NCBI RefSeq assembly: GCF_001761485.1
Contig: NC_090773.1
Coordinates: forward strand, 3,100,001 to 3,164,000
DNA length: 64,000 nucleotides
Origin: Yarrowia lipolytica
Lineage: Eukaryota > Ascomycota > Dipodascomycetes > Dipodascales
Direction: 5' to 3'
A model generated the notes under the pieces. It had not been told where the DNA came from and did not search any database. It saw nothing but the letters and a program-made list of their open reading frames with translations. The first letter of the stretch is position 1. The number at the start of each line of letters is the position of its first letter. A program made the translations under genes and the position numbers. Of this stretch, positions 54,173 through 64,000 are shown one piece after another.

Positions 54173-56785
54173 TTACTCCATCCACAACTGCTCCCAGGTG
54201 AGGTCCCGCCGGACAGCGTTGGAGTAGCCCTCAAAGTACGACACCCACGTGTTCAGCGTGTCTTGTTGCTCCTTGGCCTCGTTGCGGACCACCTGCGACG
54301 GCGTGATCTCGACCGTTTCCTTGATAAAGAAGTCCAGCAGGGTGGACGACTTGGATGGCTTTTTTGCCGTTGACGAAGATGGCGGGGGCCCGCCGCGCGT
54401 CCTCGGATCCGGGTCTCGTGCCAGATCATGTGCCGCCACGTGTCTCTTGTTGGGTTGCACCTGGGAAAATTCGCCTGGCCGCTTGAGGGTCGGGTCCGGG
54501 GTGAGGATCTTGTAAAGGGACTCGAGGAACACGGAGTTTGTGTCCCGGGGCTGGCCATCCGGGGCACGTGACAGGTCGCACACCGGCGGCACAAACACGT
54601 ACACGTCTTCCCTCTTGGAGGAGATTTCATTGTACACGTTCTCCTTCTTGAGGGACACTCCCAGGGAGGTGAGAGATTCTGCGAGAGACGCCATTTGTTC
54701 CGGGGTGACTCCTCTCTGTTGTCGGGTCATAGTGTCCAGGAACATTCCCAGATCATCTAGCAGCGTTTCTTTGTTGAGATACCGCCTTAGTTCGACGGGA
54801 ATGTTGCTGTAGATGTCGTTGAGACGCAGCTTTTGGGTCTGAGTCTGGTTGGTGAGGGAGTAGTCGGTTTCGACGTTGGTCACGTGGTTTTTGGTGGTGG
54901 ATCCAAACATCAGCGAGAAGGCCGCGAGCGTATACGGGTGGTAACTGTCGCGGGACCCCAGCGTGTTGGCGAGGTCGTACAGGTGGTACCAGTCATCGAG
55001 TTTGGCAATGTTGGTGAGTTGGGTGAGGTTGCCTGCTCCCGAAAGGCACGTGATGTAGGCTGAGAAGGCTCCAAACACAAGTTTATTCCATTCTCCGCAT
55101 CGCAGCGATCTCTGGCACAAGTTTTCCACGTGGTTAGCCCGGTCTTTGCCCACGGGCACGTGACTGAAGAGTGAACTGACAATGTTGTTCCACAGCGCCG
55201 ACTTGTCCACCAGATTGGCCGTGTCGGCCTCGGGGGTTCCAAACTGCAGAATGTTGATGGCTTGTCGAATGTCTCCGTCGGTGGAGTTGCAGATGTCTGC
55301 CAGGAATCTGTTTTGTTTGGAGGTGAGTTTTTGCAGCTTCATCTCCGTTCGAAACACGTTTTGCACGATTCGCAGCGATTGAGCTGGCGACAGTCGGCCG
55401 TAGTTGACGATTCGACAATGCGGCCGGAGTTTGTACAGCAACCCGTGGAGGTTGTTTGCGATGCAGATGATGGGTCGGCTGATGAGGGTGTTGAGTTTGT
55501 CTTTGGCGCTGGTCTTTTTATGTCTGTTTTTCCGCTCATGCCATAACTCCTCCTTTTCGTCGCGCTGCACGAGCTTGACCAACTTGTCGATGAAGATTGG
55601 GTCCGCTCCGTCAATCTCGTCGAGAATCACGCAGTTAGGACGGTCTTTGGAAGTGACGGAGTGGGTTCTCATGGGACCCAAAACGCCCCGTCGGAACGCT
55701 TCGCTGCCACGGTCGTCAGACGCGTTCATCTCCAGCGTGTTGAACCCCAAATTCCGGGCCAAAACCCCACAGGCGGTGGTTTTTCCGGTTCCGGGCTCGC
55801 CGTGCACAAGCAGGATCCGCTTCTGGGGGCGGTCACGTGCCTCGCGCTCCTCGTAGACCCCACGTGATCCTGCGTGGACAGCATCTTCGATTCGTCCGCT
55901 TTTTTTAAGCCATTTTTCCCGCTGCTTGGCTTTGAATTGCACCGCCTGCGACGGAGTCTGGAAAATGAAGGAGTTCCATTCACTCAGCCAGTACAAAATG
56001 TCCTTGTGGCGGTCGGAATGGCCGTTCAGATCCAGCAGCTTTTGCGGCCGCAGTTTTTCCACCCAGAGGTGGCCGTCCCGTGACCCAATTCCAGACACGA
56101 GCAGACCCGCACGATGTCTCGAATCGCTGAATGCGTCTGCCGGAATTTTGGACGTATCGCAAGATGCCGTTTTCGGGCGGGTATTTCCGGTATCTCCAGC
56201 GGTAGGATTTGGCGTATTGCAAGTTTCGCTGCTGTCGAATTTTTGGCCCACCAGCTTCTGTCTGATGCCGCTCACATCGATTCCGTAGTGGTTCTTCAGC
56301 GATTCCTCCTCCTGTTGCATTGTTCGGAGCCGGGTCGTTTTGATGTACTTTTTCGCTCGCGAAAGGGTCATTCCGGAGTAGAGCGTGATGTATCGGGTGG
56401 GCGAAGTGCGGTCACGTGGCATATCACGTGACGGAGCGGCGGAGGCGGCAGAAGCTGGCAAGTCTTTGGGTTCGTTGGCTCTCAACATTTCCGCAATGAA
56501 GTCATCTTCCTCCGCCGCCGGCGACGGGAAGCGCGTCATGTGATTATCCAGGTCGCACATCTGGGTCACGTGGTTGGTCATGGGATCGCTGGTCGGTTCT
56601 ACCTCCTCACCTCCCCGCTCCCCCTCCCCCTCATCCTCTTCGGCAGACATGGATAGATCAGAACCTTCGGAAAGCTCCATATCGGACTCGTCACGTGGAA
56701 GTTCACGTGACCGCGTTCCAACGCGCTGCAGCTCGTCCAGTGCGCTCCCGGACCCAAACAATCCTCCTCCCCAGTCTAGAGACAT
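54173..56785 (-). CDS. CTF18: Alternative clamp-loader large subunit Ctf18
   Basis: 870 residues from the ATG at 56785 (MSLDWGGGLFGSGS). The frame is open 30 codons further, but those are Phe/His/Thr-rich and look like leader. Residues ~1-240 are acidic and disordered with PRD/SRD motifs. LWVEKLRPQKLLDLNGHSDR opens the RFC-like AAA+ region, as in Ctf18 rather than Rfc1. Walker A GEPGTGKTT is near 327, NASDDRGSEAF follows, and Walker B VILDEIDGAD is near 383. Insert and lid regions are then seen, and a Ctf18-type C-terminus (VFVPPVCDLSR; SSTLLDFFIKE). The ATPase motifs are intact. With Dcc1, Ctf8 and Rfc2-5 it loads PCNA on the leading strand and supports sister-chromatid cohesion. The absence of a BRCT domain excludes Rfc1, and Elg1 and Rad24 differ around Walker A. 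The last ~50 residues are the part that normally binds Ctf8-Dcc1. Confidence 0.93.
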   Translation of the reverse strand: MSLDWGGGLFGSGSALDELQRVGTRSRELPRDESDMELSEGSDLSMSAEEDEGEGERGGEEVEPTSDPMTNHVTQMCDLDNHMTRFPSPAAEEDDFIAEMLRANEPKDLPASAASAAPSRDMPRDRTSPTRYITLYSGMTLSRAKKYIKTTRLRTMQQEEESLKNHYGIDVSGIRQKLVGQKFDSSETCNTPNPTAGDTGNTRPKTASCDTSKIPADAFSDSRHRAGLLVSGIGSRDGHLWVEKLRPQKLLDLNGHSDRHKDILYWLSEWNSFIFQTPSQAVQFKAKQREKWLKKSGRIEDAVHAGSRGVYEEREARDRPQKRILLVHGEPGTGKTTACGVLARNLGFNTLEMNASDDRGSEAFRRGVLGPMRTHSVTSKDRPNCVILDEIDGADPIFIDKLVKLVQRDEKEELWHERKNRHKKTSAKDKLNTLISRPIICIANNLHGLLYKLRPHCRIVNYGRLSPAQSLRIVQNVFRTEMKLQKLTSKQNRFLADICNSTDGDIRQAINILQFGTPEADTANLVDKSALWNNIVSSLFSHVPVGKDRANHVENLCQRSLRCGEWNKLVFGAFSAYITCLSGAGNLTQLTNIAKLDDWYHLYDLANTLGSRDSYHPYTLAAFSLMFGSTTKNHVTNVETDYSLTNQTQTQKLRLNDIYSNIPVELRRYLNKETLLDDLGMFLDTMTRQQRGVTPEQMASLAESLTSLGVSLKKENVYNEISSKREDVYVFVPPVCDLSRAPDGQPRDTNSVFLESLYKILTPDPTLKRPGEFSQVQPNKRHVAAHDLARDPDPRTRGGPPPSSSTAKKPSKSSTLLDFFIKETVEITPSQVVRNEAKEQQDTLNTWVSYFEGYSNAVRRDLTWEQLWME

Positions 56786-56970
56786 GGTGTTCAAAGGTGT
56801 GTCGAAGTGTCGAAAAGTGCTTAAAAAGTGCGTAAAAATGTGTTTTGGGCGCTCGGTTGGGTTGTCACGTGTCACGTGAGTGTTTTGTGGCGGTGCAGCA
56901 GCGGTTTTGAAGGTGTAGAGGCGTCCTGTAAAAGCGTCCTGTAGAGGTGTATCAGTGGTTGTAATTTGAA

Positions 56971-56978
56971 ACGCGAAA
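56971..56978. promoter_or_regulatory. ACGCGAAA (MCB/SCB-like) site upstream of CTF18
   Basis: About 190 bp upstream of the CTF18 start. It matches the MBF/SBF core seen in G1/S genes of other yeasts. Inference only. Confidence 0.35.
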
Positions 56979-57873
56979 TTTCAATTAACGTAGAAGCGCG
57001 TTTTAGGTTGATGTTAGGGTTGGTTGGGTTGGGGTTCGTGGATCAGTGGATACAAAATACAAATACTTACAGTGTTACCACAATATGTTACAATAGTGGT
57101 TATAAATTTATTTTAAAGAATTCAATATAATAAAAAATTAATTAACATCCACTGAACAGCAACGATTAAGTATGCTCGTGTTATTCACTCACCAAATCAC
57201 CCCCAAAACGCTTGAAACGTCCTTGGATGCATTTTACTTATTTATATTGTATTTTTATTTTTTATTTTATTTTTTATTTTTTATTAATTTATTAATTATT
57301 TATTTTTCCAGAACAAAAAAAAACACAAACAGATGTTCTTGTTTAGGTGCTGTTAATATTCTAACAAAGGTCTCAACAAAAATACCTGCTTGCAATTTTA
57401 TGACCATCTCCAGAATGAAATTCTGTTGATGCCAAAATAACCACAATTTAGGATCAGTTAGAAACTCATTTATTCTGTATCTTCATGTATCGAAATATAT
57501 TCTATTCAATTTATGGAACATGGAAATGCGACCTCAAGCCGGTTTTTTGATTTAACAATTCTTAACTATTCACTTGGCAATCCCATCAACTGACAGACTG
57601 GAGACAGCAGCCAAACACGGTGGGTGTTTGAGTATAGAAAGCAATTTTTGATAGTATCGATCGGTAAGTTGAGGTCCAGATAATACAGCGGTTCTTGTAA
57701 ATATCGATATTCGGTATTTTATGGATGTTTTTAAACAGAGAGACGAGGAGATTTCTCATCAAAAGCTCAACATCGTTAACTGTTCTAATTCAGTTACTTG
57801 ACAGTTTATAGGGAAAAATAAAAGAAGAAAAAAAAACACTGACTCCAGGACGTTCTGTGATGTGGAATTGAGC

Positions 57874-57899
57874 TTTTTTTTTTTTTTTTTTTTTTTTTT
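57874..57899. repeat. T26 homopolymer
   Basis: Twenty-six T bases in a row in an AT-rich spacer. No element body seen beside it. Confidence 0.9.
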
Positions 57900-58337
57900 C
57901 ACGTAATGAATATAACGTGAGTGGAAATTGTCCATTCAAAATAATTCAAACAAAATCGTCTGGAATTGACAGACTTGACGCAACTGACTGACTGAAAAGT
58001 CTGTCAGTTTTATACATTTTCACGTCAGACAGACTTATCAATTTCACATAAACCTGTTTATGGCCGTTAAATATATCATTTTACTCGCTATCATCTCCAC
58101 ATTCCAACGGTACCACTAAATAATCTATATCTCTTGGTTCTATGGTGTTGTGACGGAACGGGTTTAAAAACGCACTGGTGAGAAACATACCACCCCAGAA
58201 ATAACTTCTGGTGCTCTCGTGAACCTACCAAGGTTTCACTGAGTGTCTCAGGGGTGCGAACAGGTACAGTATTCAATACCAGGGTCTGGTACACTGTAGT
58301 ATAAGATCTGACTGGTCGAATTGCACTGTACAACCAC

Positions 58338-58403
58338 TATAAAGTTGATTTGTTTTTTTTTTTCTTCTCTTCTTACACTCCACTTTATGACAGCTCGGTA
58401 AGT
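58338..58403 (+). promoter_or_regulatory. TATA box, ATG and splice donor: possible gene start
   Basis: TATAAA (58338-58343), a T/C-rich stretch, ATG at 58387 and GTAAGT at 58398. The arrangement matches early-intron genes of this genome, but I could not find an acceptor that opens a convincing frame. Possibly a small or non-coding transcript. Confidence 0.25.
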
Positions 58404-61327
58404 GTTGTCAGTGACACAAAAGGAATGTGAGGGCGCAGCGCGTTAGGTGGACTCCGGAAACTCTCTTCTTTTGCTGCTGATTGGAATGCCGTCTACGTGC
58501 TACGTGTACTGGGCGGAGACTGCGTAATTACTACATGGACTGTGTGGTATTGACTACATGGAATGCGCAGTGACTAATTTGGCCTTGTGATGACTACATT
58601 AACTGTGGATTGTCACTTCAGACTAGAGTGTCTACTTCTCTTCCTGGCGGTAGGTACGAGTGCCACCGCCACGACCAGCGATATTGAGCAAATGATTGAG
58701 CAGAGCTGGTTGAGCGATATGGCTATTTGCTGTTGTCTTATCGTTGATGCTTGTCCTGAGTGAGTTGCTCCGACTCAACGACTGCATCTCGTTCACGGCT
58801 GATCCTGTGACTTGTTGCACTTTTCAATGGTTGCAGCGTTCGAGGTTTAGTGGGTGCGGCGTCTATGGTTCGCGCAGTCGACGGCTGTCTGAAGACATCA
58901 ATTGTGGTAGTGGCTGTGGCTGGAACGAGTGATTTGTTTCTGATCAGGGGTTTACAGAAGCAATCTCTCAGATGTCGGTCTTTTGCAGATCTACAACCTC
59001 TGTCGATGGTGTCTAGATTCCCCTGGCACGTGTTCCAGGGTCGGACCGAGGATCAGCGCCCCCTAGTTCGTTGCAGGTTGTCAGAACGACTTAAACTGCT
59101 GGTCTTCATGAACCCGGACGTGAGTCACGTGGAGTCTTTTTGGAGTTCATTTCTTGACTCTGGGATGAGTCATTATTGACCGTATCGTTCGCGGCCTTGG
59201 TCCTGGCATTCGGTTGTTCTTCCCCTTGGCAGCGAGGAGTGCATCTTCTTGAAGTCAGGAGCCCACAGCTGGTCTTCTACAACATTCCCTACGGCGCTGT
59301 CGCAGGGGAGTTGAGTCCGGCACTCCTGCGGCAGCTTGAGAAGAACAGTGGCTCCTCGCACCCGCGTTCACAACCATCTCTAGTTTGTACAAATGATGTG
59401 CATACTCAGGTTGTGGGAGAGATGTGACATTTTCCCAAGAGTGTAGGGGGAGCATCCAGGCTCTTGTCTGAGTGGGTGTTTCCCAGATCAGGGAAAGTGC
59501 TGCTCTATTCGGCAGATTTGACTTACTAGCGCTTGTCTCGCGCAGGTTGTAATTCGGGAGTAATATTTGGCAGTCGAGTTGTCAGTCTGGTTGTCAGTCT
59601 GGGTGTCAGTTTTGGGACGCTGGCTAGAACTTCCTGTCTCAGCAGATTGACTTCTGCCACTCACCTCCGCTTTGTGTTTCCTGGCGAGATCTGTATGCTC
59701 AGATTGTCTCACTAAGAGGAATACAAATGCCGCATGTCACCTTTGACCAGCCGTATCTGAGCAAGTGATGGGTTGGGTGTGAACGCGGTGGATTGGCGGT
59801 GGATTGAACCTGGATGGATCCTCTAGCGGTGGATCCTCGGCGGACTCTCTAGCGGCAGGTCCTCTAGTGGTGGACCCTATAGCTGTTGGCAGAGCTCTTA
59901 TTTGCTGCCAAATCACCACCCTAGATGGTTTGGGTCCACTTTTCATTTTGTGAAACTGCCCAGTTGAGGTCGACTTGGTACAACTCTCAATCAGGGTTAC
60001 ACAGTGTCAACACAGCATAATCAATGGCAGCGTCAATAGGCAAATAAGTGCAAGTAACTGCATGCTCACTCAGTAACTTTTTTTAGTTCAGAGTTGCTCA
60101 GAACTAGTTTTGTAATAATACATTGTTATTTTTTTGGTTTTTTTTCGTTTTTTTACAATTTTTCGGTCGTTTGGTCGTTTGGACAATATACCAACTATAC
60201 AACGAAGAGTATATATAAATATATATATAAATAATAAAATGTCACGTGCGTTAATTGTTACTCTCTGATCCACGTGACAGTCTCTAGAGGAGCTCCGTTT
60301 GTTTAGTTTCTCTTGTTCGATTTTACGGGTATTTGTTTCGGATTTATCAGCCAACCTTGCAGCCGCTCCAGAGGACCAAAATGGGAGAAAATCAATAAAC
60401 ATTTCTACAGTTGTATTCTGCGCAATCGGTGCCCACTTTTCGTCAGGTCCACTTTTCGATACCTCTTTTTGTCCAGGGTTTGGTCAGGGTTTTGGCATGT
60501 TTTACTGGTTGCTTTTTTTTGCGCGGCACGGTCCAAAAACTGGTCCGAACGGCTGAAAAAATAGCTCAATGGGGGAGAAGGTTTTTAAAAGCGGTTTTTG
60601 AGCGTACGGCAAATGTATTTGTCAAGTTTGAGAAGTCCTGGTGTCGCTTCATCGAGTTTTATGGACGTGATAATGTTTGCAGAGGGGGAGTAGATAGATA
60701 GATAGGGAATAAGAGATTCTAAGAAGTTGGATAGTTCAATAGTGGGGTTTATTGGGTGCAAGACAGACCCTGGTGAACTTCCAGGGTGAACTTCCAGGGT
60801 CGATATCTTTGCTGGTTCAAATTCTGTAGAGTATATTGCAGATACATTATGTTGCAATCTGACCTCGTCTAACTTGGTGTGGGGGGATTCTAGGATGATG
60901 AGGAGTTCGATGGGCCATTTATTGGTCTCTATTTGCGTATTTATTCAAGTACCCGCTTCTATATCTCTGGAATGGGGCGTTTTTAGGCGTTTTTGGGCAC
61001 TTGTGAGCGTCTTGGAAACTTTTGGACGTTTTGGGCACTTTCGAAAGTCGTTGATGGAGTCGAGAAATACCCCAGTGGTTATAGAGCAATGTTGGGACTT
61101 TTGAAGGGAAGAAAAATGCGTTTTACGGGGAAAGAGATCATTACTGAGGGTATTATTGGTGATTAAATAGGCTAGATATTGAGTTGGAGAGAGTGAGTGA
61201 GTTGAACGGGAAAAGGGGAAAGGAAATGAACAAAGAGTAAGTGACATGGAGGTAAACACGGAGAATCACGTGATGATAAACACGAGTCGTCGTTAGTGGT
61301 CCCAATTCTCACTCCTCGCGAATTGCC

Positions 61328-62371
61328 CTATGCGCAATGAGGCGCGGTCAACGAATTTGTCCAGGTAAAACTTCCCAGAATCACAATCATCAGACTAAAT
61401 CCGAAAAAATTGGTAAACCAGCCGTAGACATAGGCTCTCTTGTAGCTCATGTTATAACATTCGTTCACAAGATCACTCACGGTGCTCAGGGAAGCGCAGA
61501 AGCCGTTGGCGATTCCTCCGATGATTTGGCACTGGACCACATTAGTCACGAGCTGCGAATCGCCAACAAATCCCATTTGCAGAATGACTCCGACGCTCAG
61601 GATGATGGTGCCGATCATATTCGATGTGAAAGTACCCCAGGGGTTTTTTCCCGAGCCCAGTCGGTTCATTCGGGAGAACTGGAATCGAAAGTTGGCGCCA
61701 GCCAGAGCCCAAAGGCCCAGGTACATCCAGGTTCTCCAGGACTTCCACACGGCGGCAAAGATGATAAAGAGACAGAAAAGAGCAATGGAACAGCAGCCAA
61801 TCACGAACGAGACCGCACGCTCGAATGGCACAGACATGCACGGAATCGGCAAAAAGTCGGCGATATGGTGTCCGATTAGTAATCCAGCAAAGCTAAGGGA
61901 GTAGTGAATGAGCCCGATTGCCATGACAGACTGCACTCCGTATCCGGCGTCAGGGTAGTCCGCTTTGGGGATGTTTTGATTGGCTCCGAAAAGGAACGCC
62001 TCGAGCATAATCGACGAAAAGGAGGTGATAGAGCCGCAAAAGCCGGGGCCAATGCCCACGTAGAGGGGGATCTTGCGTTTTTCAACCCCCTTTTGCTCCT
62101 CAATGACGGCGAAAATGTCAGACTCTTCCAACCAGCCCATGATGATACAGCCGCCAAAATTGCACCATAGAAGCCCCGAAGGAGAGTAGGAGCCCGTGAA
62201 AACGGTCAAAAGAGTGATTCCCTGACGCGCAATGGCGCCAGCCATGGCAAAAACTGATAGATTGAGATACAGCAGCACCTGGGTCAGCCACTCGGAGTCC
62301 AGATTGGGCATGGTGGGTTTTTTGAAGCTGCGTTTTTCGTGGCTCACGTCGGTGTCGGAATGAGTAGACAT
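61328..62371 (-). CDS. FEX1: Fluoride exporter FEX1 (two-domain Fluc/CrcB)
   Basis: 347 residues, mostly membrane segments, built of two fused Fluc/CrcB repeats as in fungal FEX proteins (S. cerevisiae Fex1 about 375). Repeat 1 has LLWCNFGGCIIMGWLEES (pore Asn) and GFCGSITSFSS near 110-125. Repeat 2 has GTFTSNMIGTIILSVG (pore Asn) near 245-260 and NGFCASLSTVSD near 288-300. Both halves keep the Asn, the Gly-Phe-Cys-Gly/Ala-Ser turn and Ser/Thr pore residues, so both look intact, including the Phe-box region. It exports fluoride across the plasma membrane down its gradient, keeping the cytosol clear. Start at the ATG 58 bp below TATATAA. A TATA-driven single gene with no fluoride-linked neighbour; constitutive expression is known for the yeast family. 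Confidence 0.95.
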   Translation of the reverse strand: MSTHSDTDVSHEKRSFKKPTMPNLDSEWLTQVLLYLNLSVFAMAGAIARQGITLLTVFTGSYSPSGLLWCNFGGCIIMGWLEESDIFAVIEEQKGVEKRKIPLYVGIGPGFCGSITSFSSIMLEAFLFGANQNIPKADYPDAGYGVQSVMAIGLIHYSLSFAGLLIGHHIADFLPIPCMSVPFERAVSFVIGCCSIALFCLFIIFAAVWKSWRTWMYLGLWALAGANFRFQFSRMNRLGSGKNPWGTFTSNMIGTIILSVGVILQMGFVGDSQLVTNVVQCQIIGGIANGFCASLSTVSDLVNECYNMSYKRAYVYGWFTNFFGFSLMIVILGSFTWTNSLTAPHCA

Positions 62372-64000
62372 GGTGGATGTGGTGATATAGAGAAAGAGAA
62401 TGCCCTTTTTCCAGAATTATTCCCCCAGTTATATACCGACTTGTGCGCCATTATCGAATATGGCGTGTTGAAAAAGAAATCATGCGAGGGTTGGGGTGAA
62501 AAGAGGGCGTATGGTCACGTGAGAGGTATCATTATGTTCGCGGAGACGTTTAGAATTTAGCTGTTATGGTCAAATTCAAATCTGGTTCGATTTGGTCGAA
62601 TTAACTATGTATTTCTGCCACGATTAACATTTCGATAGTACGGTGGGGGAGGATAATTTGCGAGCCAAAAGCGATTAGAGATTGAAAGCGTCATCCATGT
62701 GAGGTAGATGGAACTTTGGGGGAGGTTGGCAAAATATCATTTTGATTTTTTCCAACCTTTTCGGAATATTTAAATATTTTGCCTAATATTCAAAATATTC
62801 GGTTAAAATCAAAAACAATTCCAGGTGACGAAACACAAACGAAAAACATAAAACTATCAAATGGTCCAAACCGAGTCTTCCTCCAGAACCTCTTTCACAC
62901 ACCTCCTTGGACTCCTCAACCCCTTTGGGAAACATAATGACATGGCTGTGCAGTTGAAAGTTGACTGTAGAAACTCTAGAAACTCCAGAAACTCTCCTTC
63001 TAGCCCGATTCGCTCCAAACTCTGCCTAGCGTGAGTTTAACCTACGCAAACCGCTCTGATCCCACCCTTCACGTGATGCTACACTTTGCCGTATAATTCG
63101 CTATACAGTTTTGATACGAGCGACACAAAGGGGAGTGGACATATCTCGATGGAGAAGAGTGAGGGAATTATACAAACTTCACCGATGGATTTGGACGGCG
63201 ATTTTTCACGTTCTGATACGTCTTTTATTGCACTGACATTTTTCCCCATTTTTCCAGCTAACTTTTCGATTCCGAATTAGGTTGCCTACTGGAGGACGAA
63301 AAGAAATACGAAAAGAAATGTGCCGACTCCAATTGGGTCGATAAATTCGGGAAAAAACAAATAATACATCTTCCCAAGGGGCATCTTGTCGCTCGTTTAA
63401 TTCTCCAACCGAAGGGGTTAAATTTGAGAAACATTTTTAGAACAAAACAAATCCCCCCAGAGCTTGCCATGATGCTGCTCTAAAACACGCAATATAAATA
63501 CCGTTTCTTCGTGAAATGGCTCCTTCTGCTCTTCTACGTCACGTGACCGTTATTATGCATATTTCGGCCGGTTTTTATCTATTTTTCCCCTTTATAATTT
63601 TTTCTACTATTTCCGATTTTATTTCTGCGGCTTTTTTTTTTTTTTTTTCAAACTTTCACACTTCAACCACACCACTTCTCGAAATGACCCGAATGCAAAT
63701 TGGTCGATCTAGAACAGACTCTGATGTCATGATTCATCTCAGACACACTGGTTGAGACAAAATGGAGGTTTTCCACACCACAGAAGCAATTCTGCGGCGG
63801 AAAGAAAACCAGATGTAGGTCGTTGTTGTTTGCATGAATCAGAAACAGCCCCGGCGAGCGAGCCCCCGTCGCGTGTCACGTGACTGCCACCCTCCACGTG
63901 AGGTTTAACATGATCTCCTGACTTCCCCGGATCGTCCTGCATCTCCTGATTTTTACAATGTGGGGTGGTTGACTGTGCGAGTGGACTGAGACTTGAAAGA
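62372..64000. other. Intergenic to the window edge
   Basis: FEX1 promoter and flank. AAATATTTTGCCTAATATTCAAAATATT near 62772 is AT-rich with short inverted repeats. A T18 tract lies at 63632-63649. Several CACGTG motifs (about 62515, 63071, 63540, 63877, 63894). A 79-codon frame at 63516 is not recognised. Confidence 0.5.
62429..62435 (-). promoter_or_regulatory. TATA box of FEX1
   Basis: TATATAA on the minus strand, 58 bases upstream of the ATG. Confidence 0.7.

Larger units (their letters stand above)
56786..61327. other. Gene-poor 4.5 kb intergenic region
   Basis: Between CTF18 (5' end) and FEX1 (3' end). AT-rich to about 58.1 kb with T26 at 57874-57899. A TATA box, ATG and splice donor lie close together at 58338-58403, but no following exon is clear. 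GC-richer 58.4-59.95 kb has open frames without recognisable domains. TATATA-rich stretch at 60205-60240. A 14-base unit GGTGAACTTCCAGG is repeated at about 60770-60800. Confidence 0.5.

Noticed and set aside
60205-60240. TATATA-rich stretch as a core promoter or centromere
   Set aside because: Simple AT repeat; no gene follows and the dyad symmetry is poor.

Overview
The window looks like nuclear chromosomal DNA of an ascomycete yeast, most probably Yarrowia lipolytica. Three things point there. The predicted introns start with GTGAGT and end with a branch site fused to the acceptor (CTAACCCAG or CTAACTCAG). The proteins are fungal. A LINE fragment of the kind known in this yeast (Ylli, L1 clade) lies beside a tRNA gene. 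Everything here was read by eye; no database search was run.

Layout from left to right. A RasGAP gene (BUD2-like, 5' end outside the window) runs rightward to 3.3 kb. A DUF1752/DUF3295-type regulator gene (5.4-8.3 kb) runs leftward. A 5 kb gene-poor stretch holds long homopolymer tracts. A leftward gene for an LEA-like protein with 40-residue repeats follows (13.4-15.5 kb). DNA topoisomerase II (TOP2, 18.6-23.2 kb) runs rightward behind a 5'UTR intron. Next come a 5'-truncated LINE (about 24.8-26.1 kb) and tRNA-Ser(AGA). TAO3/PAG1 (Furry family, 27.4-36.1 kb) has a first coding exon consisting only of the ATG. Then a probable COG7 (leftward), a kinesin-4-like motor (rightward), an MNN4/LicD-type mannosylphosphorylation gene whose start codon appears split by an intron (leftward), CTF18 (leftward) and a two-domain fluoride exporter FEX1 (leftward).

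The genes form no operon or cluster. Loose themes are polarity and morphogenesis (BUD2, TAO3, kinesin), Golgi glycosylation (COG7, MNN4-like) and chromosome maintenance (TOP2, CTF18).

The most notable non-gene signals are: (i) three genes with intron boundaries exactly at the start codon, in three different registers (^ATG, AT^G, ATG^); (ii) about 100 copies of CACGTG, several-fold over chance, mostly right of 26 kb and invading coding exons where they spell Ser-Arg-Asp or Ser-His-Val; (iii) a spliced upstream ORF overlapping the split start codon; (iv) several perfect minisatellites. I saw no CRISPR array, LTR element, virus-like element, 5S rRNA gene or toxin system.
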